Shown: positions 35,190-43,549 of the stretch, in pieces
How the letters are laid out: every line of letters starts with the position of its first letter
Position numbering within the stretch: position 1 is the stretch's first letter
Source: Chloroflexota bacterium
Lineage (GTDB): Bacteria > Chloroflexota > Ktedonobacteria > Ktedonobacterales > JACDGC01
DNA: 49,092 nt
Direction of reading: 5' to 3'
Assembly: GCA_021778805.1 (NCBI GenBank)
Contig: JAJYBV010000013.1
Location: 1 to 49,092 of the forward strand
Notes under the pieces: generated by a model
Database searches by the model: none
Told to the model about the DNA's origin: nothing
What the model saw: the letters and a program-made list of their open reading frames with translations, nothing else
Made by a program: the position numbers and the translations under genes

Positions 35190-36830
35190 ATGACGCAAAT
35201 TAAAAAACAAATTCGCACATTATTTAATGTTTTCTTGGCGCTGTTTCTCATAATTACCGGCGCGCTGGTTTATTGGCAAGTTGCGCAAGCGAAATATTTA
35301 ACCGATCTTTCCTATAATCCCAGAACCTGCGTGCAAGGCAATATTCCGCAGCGCGGCACTATTTATGATCGTAATGGCGTTAAGCTGGCTTATTCGGTCG
35401 CAGACCCTAATGCGCCATGCGGATGGCAACGCATCTATACCGATCCAACATTGGCGCCGCTTATCGGTTTTTATGATCCTACGGGCTTCGGTATTTCGGG
35501 TCTTGAATTAACGTATAATGATGTTTTAAGCGGGCAGGCACAGCCGGCAAATGTCAGCATAAAACAGGGTATCCGCAATACAATAGCGCAAATTGAACAT
35601 GTTACGCAGCATGGCAATAATATTTATTTAACCATTAACGAAAAAATCCAACAAATTGCTTATGCCGCATACGCAGGGCAAGATAGCTTTATTTTATCGC
35701 ACCTTTGTTATCCCAGTGTTTATAGCAGCAGCGGTGAAGGCAGTATTTTAGTTGAAGATCCTAAAACCGGGGAAATGCTGGCGTATGTCAGTTATCCGGA
35801 TTTTAATCCCAACACACTGATTGATCATACCCCGGCTCCCGATGGAAAAACTGATCCACAAGGGGTACCTTATACAGTTGGGCAAGAATATTTTAACACC
35901 TTGCTGCAAGATCCCAATAAACCGTTAATCGATCAACCAGCCGCTGACTCTATTATTCCCGGATCGATATTCAAAACCTATACGTTGATTGCGGCATATG
36001 ACAGCGGTCAGTTTACCAACACATCATCATTTGATCAAAATCAATCGAACAGTTTTACGGTTGACGGTTTTACTATCGACACAAGCAATCTTCCTTCTAA
36101 TGTTACATATCCGGTAGATTTAAGCCATGCTTATTCATACAGCGATAACGTAATATTTGCTCGGGTGGCCAGCACATTGGGCGCGCAAACCTGGCTGAGT
36201 TATGCAAACCGGTTTGGTTTAAGCTATGGAAGCAATATTGCCACACTCCCCTTTGATGTGCCAATTGCAAATAGTTGGATCTATCAATCGGGTGATAATT
36301 TTGATCCGGTTGCGTTGGCTAACGCAGGGTATGGGCAAGCTTCATTGCAAGTTACCCCGCTGGTAATGTCGGTAATCGACAGCTCGGTAGCGGCAATGGG
36401 CAATATATATGCGCCGCATGTATTATTAAAAGAAATACCTTATGGAACGTCTGCCGCTGCCGTAAGTTCTAATGCGCCGCAACTGCTGGGACAATATTCG
36501 CCGCAGGCAGCCCAAAATGTGCTCTATGCAATGCGCGCCGATGTGTTATATGGCACAATTGGCGGCGGCCCGGGAGCTTTCCCTACGTATAAAAATTCTC
36601 CTGTACTGATGGGCAGCAAAACCGGCACAGGCCAGGTGGCAAATTCGAAGTTTTCACAGGAATGGTTTATTTCAAGTGCGCCTGATGACACTTCTAATCC
36701 CACTGGCAATGCGCCGCGGCTTTCGATTGTCGTCAATAAAATCAATGGCGGGGAAGGCGCATGTTTAGTGCAAATAGCGCAGTCAATTTATGAACAAGCG
36801 CTGCCGTTAGTAGGATATCCGCTGAATTGA
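35190..36830 (+). CDS. Penicillin-binding protein (D,D-transpeptidase), second of a tandem pair
   Basis: This 546-residue paralogue of the preceding gene has the same plan: N-terminal helix, NIPQRGTIYDRNGVKLAYS, and transpeptidase motifs PGSIFK, YSDNVIFAR and GSKTGTGQ. Long stretches are nearly identical to the first copy (for example IGFYDPTGFGI and YFNTLLQDPNKPLIDQPA), while others have diverged. This suggests a duplication with both copies kept under selection. The Cys positions match the first copy. A GGGAAAGGAAA ribosome site precedes the ATG. The 178-base gap to the first gene has no evident promoter or terminator. The two may differ in timing or place of action. Confidence 0.93.
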   Translation: MTQIKKQIRTLFNVFLALFLIITGALVYWQVAQAKYLTDLSYNPRTCVQGNIPQRGTIYDRNGVKLAYSVADPNAPCGWQRIYTDPTLAPLIGFYDPTGFGISGLELTYNDVLSGQAQPANVSIKQGIRNTIAQIEHVTQHGNNIYLTINEKIQQIAYAAYAGQDSFILSHLCYPSVYSSSGEGSILVEDPKTGEMLAYVSYPDFNPNTLIDHTPAPDGKTDPQGVPYTVGQEYFNTLLQDPNKPLIDQPAADSIIPGSIFKTYTLIAAYDSGQFTNTSSFDQNQSNSFTVDGFTIDTSNLPSNVTYPVDLSHAYSYSDNVIFARVASTLGAQTWLSYANRFGLSYGSNIATLPFDVPIANSWIYQSGDNFDPVALANAGYGQASLQVTPLVMSVIDSSVAAMGNIYAPHVLLKEIPYGTSAAAVSSNAPQLLGQYSPQAAQNVLYAMRADVLYGTIGGGPGAFPTYKNSPVLMGSKTGTGQVANSKFSQEWFISSAPDDTSNPTGNAPRLSIVVNKINGGEGACLVQIAQSIYEQALPLVGYPLN

Positions 36831-36835
36831 GTGTT

Positions 36836-36955
36836 GCCTTGCGGCTCGGCATACAATATTTTCCCTCGAAAAAAATAAAATAAAAAGATAATTTGGGGAC
36901 ATCCCAAACCCCGCGCAAGGGGCATCCGCCCCTTGCGCGGGGTTTGGGTATCTGG
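36836..36955. repeat. REP-like element with an extended 21-bp perfect hairpin
   Basis: This copy has the family lead (CATACAATATTTTCCCTCGA type) and GGGGACATCCC. The 3' half is changed so that CCCAAACCCCGCGCAAGGGGC-type arms (36903-36923 and 36928-36948) are perfect inverted repeats of 21 bp around the loop ATCC. It lies between the second PBP gene and the convergent GrdB-like gene, where it could block transcription from both sides. There is no clear T-run. Confidence 0.85.
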
Positions 36956-37013
36956 TAGTTTCCTGCGAAACGGCAAAGGGATTGAATTTTGGAAGCAAGG
37001 AATGATTATTGAA

Positions 37014-37742
37014 TCATTCGTAAACCATCTCACCGTTATTTGGAATTGCAGGATCGCGCACATATTCGGGATAATCGCGTTCCCAAATAGTTCCCGGCTC
37101 TTCGCGAGACTCCCAACGGCGAATAGCGTCGAGCAAAACTTGACGATGCACAGTGGTTTGGTTTGCGCCGCCAAGGCAATCGCCAAGCAGAAAACCCTTG
37201 GGGTGCAGCGCTCTGGGTGGCCCCATTTGCTTTGAGCCTTCGGGTACCAGTGTTATTAAAACAGTTGGTATCCCCTTCATTTCAATTTCCCGCTGAATTG
37301 CCACTACGGTTCTATGACAAAGCGGGCATCCGGCCGTTAAAATAACGCCATCTGCATTCGATCTATCAATAACCGCCGCCATTTCCGGCGCCGCGCGTTC
37401 GTATAAATCACGCAGTTTTTGGGAGAACCCCATAAATCCCAAATGTTTGTGCGCTATTCCACCAATAATACCTTCTGCCGCCAATGCGCGCAATGTATCA
37501 ATAGGGAAGACGCATTCTATATCGGAATCTGCGTGTTTATGATTATAGTGATCATGGGTTACTTTTAAATCAGCGCCGCGCACGTCATCGGAAAATTCGC
37601 GCCACGAATTATCTCCTTCGGTGTCAAACGGTTCTTGGGATTGTAAATGCACCCCAGCCGTAGTTACTAAAGCAAATTTTGCTTCGCTTGCGTTGAGCAA
37701 CCGGGGAGTATATGGAATACACCGCCGCGACATTACCGCCAT
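37014..37742 (-). CDS. GrdB-like reductase-family protein, Cys in place of Sec
   Basis: This 242-residue protein resembles the glycine/sarcosine/betaine reductase selenoprotein B family. Segments are FALVTTAGVHLQSQEPF, SWREFSDDVR, LKVTHDHYNH and the later TAGCPLCHRTV. In true GrdB the redox motif near here has a selenocysteine; this protein has Cys139-x2-Cys142 instead. It is also much shorter than the ~430-residue Grd enzyme, and no GrdA or GrdC gene is nearby. Its role is therefore unlikely to be glycine reduction. It is downstream of a peroxiredoxin gene on the same strand, 16 bases apart, so a thiol redox function is more likely. Confidence 0.75.
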   Translation of the reverse strand: MAVMSRRCIPYTPRLLNASEAKFALVTTAGVHLQSQEPFDTEGDNSWREFSDDVRGADLKVTHDHYNHKHADSDIECVFPIDTLRALAAEGIIGGIAHKHLGFMGFSQKLRDLYERAAPEMAAVIDRSNADGVILTAGCPLCHRTVVAIQREIEMKGIPTVLITLVPEGSKQMGPPRALHPKGFLLGDCLGGANQTTVHRQVLLDAIRRWESREEPGTIWERDYPEYVRDPAIPNNGEMVYE

Positions 37743-37758
37743 AGTTATTTAATTCCTT

Positions 37759-38253
37759 TTATACTAAACTGCGCAATTTTGCGAAAAGTTCCTCGTTATC
37801 CGGCGCTTCGCCGATCGGGCGGTGCACATGCGCCCACACCACTTTACCCGATTTATCAATAACAAACAGCGCTCGTTCCGGCATTCCGGCTGCGTGGCGC
37901 GCGCCATATAAATCGGTTACTTTGCCTTGTGGATAAAAGTCAGATAATAAAGGAAAAGTCAGTCCAAGTTGTTTAGCCCATGCGGTTAAGGAATGCTTGG
38001 CGTCCATACTAATGCCGATAATTTCGGTGTCATACGAACGGAAGCGCTCTAATTCAGCTTCATATGAAGGTAACTGCGCGCTGCACGCAGAGCTGAAGGC
38101 AAAAGGAAAAAACGCTAAAACCACATTTTTTTTGCCTTGAAATGAACTAAGAGTTACTTTATTTCCTTGGAGATCTGCCAAAGTAAAATCTGGCGCTTGT
38201 ATGCCTACTTTAATGGTTGCTGTTTCTGTAGCGCTGGTTTCTGGTGTACTCAT
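37759..38253 (-). CDS. Peroxiredoxin (AhpC/TSA superfamily, Bcp/AhpE-like)
   Basis: This 164-residue thioredoxin-fold enzyme reduces hydrogen peroxide and organic peroxides. The peroxidatic Cys57 is in PFAFSSACSAQ, matching the PxxxSxxC signature. APDFTLADLQGNKVTLSSFQ and MPERALFVIDKSGKV are also typical. No second Cys is present, so it is a 1-Cys type that would need an outside thiol partner. The GrdB-like CxxC protein encoded next, 16 bases downstream, could be that partner. Upstream lies an extended -10-like TGCTAGAAT on the minus strand (38380-38388) and a small AGCTGG/CCAGCT hairpin (38353-38372). Confidence 0.9.
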   Translation of the reverse strand: MSTPETSATETATIKVGIQAPDFTLADLQGNKVTLSSFQGKKNVVLAFFPFAFSSACSAQLPSYEAELERFRSYDTEIIGISMDAKHSLTAWAKQLGLTFPLLSDFYPQGKVTDLYGARHAAGMPERALFVIDKSGKVVWAHVHRPIGEAPDNEELFAKLRSLV

Positions 38254-38496
38254 GTAAGTTATTGCGCCCTTTCATGTCTTGAAAATATGTTTTGTTTTGC
38301 TGGATCCATCGATTTGCGGAAGGGATCCGGTAAAAAATATTGTAGCTAAAGCAGCTGGAGAATCACCCAGCTACTATTTATTCTAGCATAACGGATCCAC
38401 CATTTTAGCATCATCAAGGTGGCTTCCCGAAAGAAAATAGCAAATAAAAGGTGATTAGGAAGAGGGACGCCTGAAAACATAGTTTTGGGATAAAAG

Positions 38497-38537
38497 AAAA
38501 ACCCAAGTTTGAAGCAAAACTGCCTTACTTGGGTTTT
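38497..38537 (-). terminator. Terminator after tRNA-Asn
   Basis: Read on the minus strand, AAAACCCAAGT and ACTTGGGTTTT form an 11-bp stem with a loop of about 18 bases, ending in a run of T. It lies just downstream of the tRNA. Confidence 0.75.
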
Positions 38538-38558
38538 AAAAGAGAGATACGGAAAAGG

Positions 38559-38630
38559 CTCCCCGGCTAGGATTCGAACCTAGAACCTTGCGGTTAACAG
38601 CCGCCTGCTCTACCGTTGAGCTACCGAGGA
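38559..38630 (-). tRNA. tRNA-Asn (anticodon GTT)
   Basis: Read on the minus strand: acceptor TCCTCGG pairs with CCGGGGA (one G-U pair), the D arm has GTAGCTCAACGGTAGAGC, the anticodon stem GCGG/CCGC encloses loop CTGTTAA, and the T arm has CTAGGTTCGAATCCTAG. The discriminator base is G. The following CC is present but the A of CCA is not, so the CCA end must be added by enzyme. Confidence 0.96.
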
Positions 38631-38650
38631 ATAAAACGTTTAACATACCT

Positions 38651-38679
38651 ATTATCGCATATATTCCCCGAAATGTCAA
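38651..38679 (-). promoter_or_regulatory. Promoter of tRNA-Asn
   Basis: On the minus strand TTGACA, 17 bases, GATAAT with an extended TGC, ending about 20 bases before the tRNA 5' end. Confidence 0.75.
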
Positions 38680-38701
38680 ATGGTATAGCTCTTGGTTTGG
38701 C

Positions 38702-39610
38702 TTATGGTTTGGCTGTAGCTGTTGGGGATGCTGCAGCCGTTGGTGTAACCGTTGGCGCTATTCCCGGTATCCCATTGATATTATATGAAACGCTTACGCT
38801 TTGGATAATATCGCCGCTTTGCAGCTTTTGCGCTACATTTAATCCGATATATACATTGCCCATGTAATTATAGATATTTTGCAGCAGGCTTGAATCATCT
38901 TGTGTGGCGATAAAAAACTGCGAACCAAATTTGCCGTTGCCGTTATTCATTAATGCAACAGCTCCGGCTGCATACACAGATGTGCTTTTGGGATAACTTG
39001 CAGGAACGGTGTAACCAGGGCCACCTTGGCCATATGTGGAGGTTTTGGCGTTTGGGTTGATGGTGTTGGGATCTCCGGCTATGGCCATACCATTTGTAAT
39101 GTTAAAGAAGGAGAGGCCGTTATAAAAGCCGTGTGTCGCCAAAAAGACAAAACTATTCACACTTGCGGCAGAATACTGCTGATCGAGCGTGAAAGTGATA
39201 TCACCTTTTAGTGTGTGCAGGGTGACGCTGTACAATCCTGGTGTTGTGCTGGCAATGCAGCTTTGCGGAGCAGATTTGTAGGTGTAGATTATTTTTGCCG
39301 GAACGGGGTATTTTGCGGGATTTTTTGCCCATGCGCAGGGATCCGTTGATGTTTGCGCGAAAAATCCAATGTGGCTGTTATATAAAACGCCGACAAGCGC
39401 AATGACAATCAACGCGCTGAGAATACCGGTTAACCATGGGTATTCTTTTGTAAATTCGATTAATTTTGATGGTTGCCGCGCATCTACTTCTGTGGCCTTT
39501 TTAGCGACCCTGTGGCGAAGCTGAGCTTCTTCCTGAAAGCTGCGCGCATGTTTTTGCTGAATTTTAGAGGACTGACTCTTGACAGTTCTCTTTGATTTGG
39601 TATTTGGCAT
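38702..39610 (-). CDS. Membrane-anchored cyclophilin-type peptidyl-prolyl isomerase
   Basis: This 302-residue protein has a basic cytoplasmic N-terminus (about 1-55), one membrane helix (about 58-78, LTGILSALIVIALVGVLY) and an outside cyclophilin domain (about 125-275). Family blocks are HTLKGDITFTLD, SVNSFVFLATHGFYNGLSFF, IAGDPN, GGPGYTVP, AVALMNNGNGKFGSQFFIA and VYIGLNVAQ. The usual catalytic Arg of FHRV is replaced (SFFNITNG), so catalysis may be weak. A Thr/Pro/Ala-rich tail ends it. It probably helps fold proteins outside the membrane. The gene follows no clear ribosome site, and its start lies just beside a plus-strand promoter. Confidence 0.88.
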   Translation of the reverse strand: MPNTKSKRTVKSQSSKIQQKHARSFQEEAQLRHRVAKKATEVDARQPSKLIEFTKEYPWLTGILSALIVIALVGVLYNSHIGFFAQTSTDPCAWAKNPAKYPVPAKIIYTYKSAPQSCIASTTPGLYSVTLHTLKGDITFTLDQQYSAASVNSFVFLATHGFYNGLSFFNITNGMAIAGDPNTINPNAKTSTYGQGGPGYTVPASYPKSTSVYAAGAVALMNNGNGKFGSQFFIATQDDSSLLQNIYNYMGNVYIGLNVAQKLQSGDIIQSVSVSYNINGIPGIAPTVTPTAAASPTATAKP

Positions 39611-39620
39611 ACGGTATAAT
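39592..39620 (+). promoter_or_regulatory. Plus-strand promoter upstream of uvrC
   Basis: TTGATT, 17 bases, TATAAT. It overlaps the start of the minus-strand cyclophilin gene and faces uvrC, which begins about 310 bases on. The rest of 39621-39934 shows no gene. Confidence 0.6.
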
Positions 39621-39934
39621 TAACCTCATAACACAGCCGCGAACGCCGGAGACTGCGCACAGCGCGCAAAGCGAAGTATACGCGGGCAAAAATAAGAACA
39701 TTTCAGAGCTGCTGCCTGAAAAAACATCTAAGAATCTTAGATCTATCATACGCTGAATAGCGCATGAAATCAAGCGGAATGGCCAATTTAGCCGCATGAA
39801 CACGATTATCTGCGCCGATAGATTGCAATGGAGCATTTTGCTGCTGCGCCTGAAGCGCAAATTCATCTTGTTGATTGCGCCGGTGATAATCCTGCTAATG
39901 AGCCATATTTTATTTTGCAAGAAAATATTTTTAT

Positions 39935-41896
39935 ATGAATGAACAATTGCGCGCAACATTGGATTCTTTGCCGCACAAGCCGGGGATCTATATTTATAAA
40001 GATGAAAATGGTGTTATTATTTATGTCGGCAAGGCAACATCTTTGGCCTCGCGGGCGCGATCGTATTTTCAAGAAAGCGCCAATCACAGCCTGAAAACTA
40101 AAGCGCTGGTTTCGCATATCAGCGATATGGAATATATTGTTGTCGGCAGCCCCACTGAAGCTTTAATTCTTGAAAATGAATATATCAAAAAACATCAGCC
40201 CAAATACAATATCCGTTTACGCGATGATAAAACCTATCCTTACATTAAAATTGCTTTGCAAGATAGATTTCCGCGGGTGTATCGCGTGCGATCGGTTCAG
40301 CAGGATGGCGCACGCTATTTTGGCCCGTACCCAAATATTCGCGCTATTGATACAACACTGGATTTGTTGAATAAGATTTTTCCGTTCCGCACTTGCCGCC
40401 ATGATGATAAACCATGGGCGCCGCCAAAGGATGGCAATAAAAATGGCTGGAAACTGAAGCTTTTTCCGCGGCCCTGCGCGCAATATGCCATACATCGGTG
40501 CAATGGCCCCTGTGTCGCCAAAACAACTCCGGAAGAATACGGCGCGATGATTCAGCAGATTGTCTTATTTTTAGAGGGTAAACTTGATACAATTTTAGAT
40601 GATTTACGCACAGAGATGGCTGAAGCGGCAGAACAACTTGAATTTGAGCGCGCCGCTGTTCTGCGTGATAGGGTTGAGGCGGTGGAAAGCGCATTGGCGA
40701 AACAAAAAATTATTAACACTGAACACCCGGATGACCGCGATGTTATTGCGCTGGCAACTGCAGAATCTGAAGCGTGCGCCCAAATATTCTTTTTTCGGGG
40801 CGGTAAACTGGCAGGCCGCGAAAACCACGCGCTGAAAGGAACCGACGGTGCCGAAACCGCGGAAATTATGGCTTCATTTCTGCAGCAATATTACGAACAT
40901 GCGCCGGTTGTCCCCGGTGAAATTCTGGTAGAGTATGAGCCGGCTGACGCCGCGGAGCTTATTGCTTGGCTGAAGGAAAAACGCGGCGGCAGTGTAGCCA
41001 TTACGCAGCCAAAGCGTGGTGATAAATTGCGGCTGGTGGAAATGGCTTCGCAAAACGCTCAAGAAACATTAGAATTGGAGCGCGCGCGCTGGCTTTCAGA
41101 CAGCCAAAAAACTGCGCTGGCTCTCGCGGAATTGCAGGAAGCATTGCAGCTTTCAGCCCCACCGGCGCGCATTGAATGCTATGATATCTCCAGTATTCAA
41201 GGTTCATCGGTTGTTGGCTCAATGGTAGTGTTTGAGCATGGCAAACCGAAGAACGCCGATTATCGCCGGTTCAGCATTAAAACTGTCAACGGGGCAGATG
41301 ATTACGCCAGTCATCAAGAAATGCTCCGCCGAAGATTTAAACGGCTTGTGGCGGCGGAATCTGACACCGCCAAACAGAATGACGCTGCTGATGGCGAAGA
41401 GTCTGACGGAGATTCGTTTCGTGCCACACCGGACCTGATTGTGATTGATGGCGGTCGCGGCCATTTGAACGCCGATCGCATGGTGATGGAGGAATTAGGA
41501 ATATATGCGCCATTGATTGGTGTAGCGAAAGAAAACCATGGGGCAATTGGGGAACACGAAGAAATTTATTTGCCGGATATTTCGCAGCCAATTATTTTGC
41601 CAAGGGGATCGCAGGGGTTATATTTGCTGCAGCGTATTCGAGATGAGGCGCATCGCTTTGCGATAACCTATCATCGGCAAAAGCGGTCACAAAAAGCATT
41701 TGCCTCAACTTTGGATGATATACCGGGGATTGGCCCCAAGCGTAAAAAAGCGCTGCTGAAGCATTTTGGCTCGCTGCAGCGCATAGCGGAAGCTTCTGCG
41801 GAAGATTTAGCTGCGGTGGAAGGAATGACACGCGATGCCGCGGATCGCGTTTTGGAGTACATCGGCAGTCGGAAAAGCGCGGCTGCCGGCAAATAG
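39935..41896 (+). CDS. uvrC: Excinuclease ABC subunit C
   Basis: This 653-residue nuclease makes both incisions in nucleotide excision repair. The N-terminal GIY-YIG domain shows GIYIYKDENGVIIYVGKA (about 16-33), with a Cys cluster later in RPCAQYAIHRCNGPC. A UVR motif follows (about 210-245, EFERAAVLRDRVEAVESAL). The RNase-H-like C-terminal nuclease has IECYDISSIQG and DLIVIDGGRGHLN, and a helix-hairpin-helix end has IPGIGPKRKKALLKHFGS. Length is normal. It stands alone, tail to tail with the next gene, and its own promoter lies upstream. Confidence 0.97.
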   Translation: MNEQLRATLDSLPHKPGIYIYKDENGVIIYVGKATSLASRARSYFQESANHSLKTKALVSHISDMEYIVVGSPTEALILENEYIKKHQPKYNIRLRDDKTYPYIKIALQDRFPRVYRVRSVQQDGARYFGPYPNIRAIDTTLDLLNKIFPFRTCRHDDKPWAPPKDGNKNGWKLKLFPRPCAQYAIHRCNGPCVAKTTPEEYGAMIQQIVLFLEGKLDTILDDLRTEMAEAAEQLEFERAAVLRDRVEAVESALAKQKIINTEHPDDRDVIALATAESEACAQIFFFRGGKLAGRENHALKGTDGAETAEIMASFLQQYYEHAPVVPGEILVEYEPADAAELIAWLKEKRGGSVAITQPKRGDKLRLVEMASQNAQETLELERARWLSDSQKTALALAELQEALQLSAPPARIECYDISSIQGSSVVGSMVVFEHGKPKNADYRRFSIKTVNGADDYASHQEMLRRRFKRLVAAESDTAKQNDAADGEESDGDSFRATPDLIVIDGGRGHLNADRMVMEELGIYAPLIGVAKENHGAIGEHEEIYLPDISQPIILPRGSQGLYLLQRIRDEAHRFAITYHRQKRSQKAFASTLDDIPGIGPKRKKALLKHFGSLQRIAEASAEDLAAVEGMTRDAADRVLEYIGSRKSAAAGK

Positions 41897-41905
41897 ATAA
41901 AGATT

Positions 41906-43381
41906 TTATTGCGCTCCGGCGGAAGGCGCGCGTTGTCCGGTTTGTATGTTAATGACTCCAAGCTGTGCATTTTGCAGAGGTTGAACGGTGACGGTAACCT
42001 GAACGGAGCCATCGGCGCCGATATTTGTGGTATCGCCGTTGGCGCCTTGCCAAATTAAGGCGTAGGTTACACCGGGCATAGCGCCGGAGATGACAAACGA
42101 GCCATCGGCGCCGGTTACGGCTTGCAGGCGTTGTCCGCCGGTTTGCAGCAACTGCAATGTGGGATCGTAGCTCCACTGAGAGACCAGCGCAACCTGCAGC
42201 CCCGGCATTGGCAGATTTAGAAATTGCATAACGCCAGAAACTGTTTGCGGCGCGTTCAGTGCTTGCTGAGCCATTTCGCCGCCGGAGCTGCTAGGGGCAA
42301 TTTTAACTGCATTTTGGAACGCAACTGTGGCGTCGGTGATATCTTTATTCGTTAAATCAGCGCTGCCGGAACGCCAATACATCTGCCCTAATTCATCTAG
42401 CGCCTGTTGTTTTTGGTAGCCGGAAGACAGAGCGATCGCTTTATTCAGATATATCTCTGCTTGGGTAAACTGGCCTTTTTCAACGAGCTGACTGCCCCAT
42501 TCCAGATATACCCGCGCGGCGCCAGCGGTGTCGCTATTTTCCCCATATAACGCTGCTGCTTGAGCGAACTGTCCATTTTGCTCCATTTGCCCGGCCTGCA
42601 TGGAGCTGAGCGCGGGGCCGATATTTGCGAACACAACCGAAGCGGCGGCAAGCAAAGTAAGCGCAGTGGAGGCAAATAAAATGTGCGGCCGTTTTCCGGC
42701 GCCGACCCATAAAGCGGTAATCCAAATACACATCATAGCGAGGGTAAAAAATCCGGCAGTGGCAATGGCGGCGCTGACGCTGGCCCAATAAATTTCTCCT
42801 TGCAAAGCGTTGTGAAGATTCAGCAGCAAAACAGCGGGGAAAATGAGCAGCGCCCATAACCAGGAAACGCTGCCATGAGAACTGTTCGTATAGGCTGGCG
42901 GCAGCGGCGGCGCAACATATGTACGGGTAGCGTTGGCGATTTTTGCAGAATACGAAATATGGTAAGGCGCGGGTTCATAGGCGCCGGTGATATCATCCTG
43001 CAATTTATAGTCTGTGGCGCCGCTTAGCACCGTATTAGCGGAATCGCCGGCAATTTTGCGGTTTAAGTCGCCTTCTGTGAGGGAATCGACTAAGGTTGGA
43101 GGTGTATTTGTTGGGTGCGCTTGTGCGTTTGATATTATTGCGGTTACGGGAAAGCGCGGCAGTTTCTGAGCTGCCGGCGCGGAGAGATTTTTCCGGAGAT
43201 ATATGGAGTCCGGGTAAATCAGCCGTTCGTGATTGGCGGTTTTATTATTTTTAAGGATGAAGCCGCACCAGGAACAAATGCGCGCATTATCGCGCACGTC
43301 GTGGCGGCACTGCGGACAAACAGACACATTCTGCCTCCCGGCAAATTTGGCAAACGCATCTTGCGCCTGCACTATTATCAT
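41906..43381 (-). CDS. Membrane protein with zinc ribbon, TPR-like and carboxypeptidase-regulatory-like parts
   Basis: I start at 43381, where GGGAGCGG precedes ATG; this gives 491 residues. An N-terminal double zinc ribbon reads CPQCRHDVRDNARICSWCG. A polar linker follows, then about three membrane helices (WLWALLIFPAVLLLNL, IATAGFFTLAMMCIWITALW, ILFASTALTLLAAASVVF). Next come helical repeats resembling TPR (GQFAQAAALYGE, GQFTQAEIYLNKAIALS, TDATVAFQNAVKIAP) and a C-terminal beta domain with GLQVALVSQW and DGSFVISGAMPGVTYALIW, like CarboxypepD_reg domains. No enzyme motif is seen. It may be a scaffold at the envelope. The composition is normal, and the gene stands alone. Confidence 0.7.
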   Translation of the reverse strand: MIIVQAQDAFAKFAGRQNVSVCPQCRHDVRDNARICSWCGFILKNNKTANHERLIYPDSIYLRKNLSAPAAQKLPRFPVTAIISNAQAHPTNTPPTLVDSLTEGDLNRKIAGDSANTVLSGATDYKLQDDITGAYEPAPYHISYSAKIANATRTYVAPPLPPAYTNSSHGSVSWLWALLIFPAVLLLNLHNALQGEIYWASVSAAIATAGFFTLAMMCIWITALWVGAGKRPHILFASTALTLLAAASVVFANIGPALSSMQAGQMEQNGQFAQAAALYGENSDTAGAARVYLEWGSQLVEKGQFTQAEIYLNKAIALSSGYQKQQALDELGQMYWRSGSADLTNKDITDATVAFQNAVKIAPSSSGGEMAQQALNAPQTVSGVMQFLNLPMPGLQVALVSQWSYDPTLQLLQTGGQRLQAVTGADGSFVISGAMPGVTYALIWQGANGDTTNIGADGSVQVTVTVQPLQNAQLGVINIQTGQRAPSAGAQ

Positions 43382-43549
43382 ACCAGACCGCTCCCAAAAA
43401 GCTGTCACTTTTGGGTAGCTCCAAAAGCGCGATTGGGAATATGCCACGTATCTATCACCTTTATAGCAGAAACTGTGCCTAAAAATATATTCTCTGCGCT
43501 CCGGTTTGTATAACGCAAGCAAAAAAGCTACATGTTTGCTATTTTTGTT

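Noticed and set aside
43382-43522. Longer N-terminus of the zinc-ribbon membrane protein
   Set aside because: A good ribosome site precedes the ATG at 43381, and the upstream residues show no domain.
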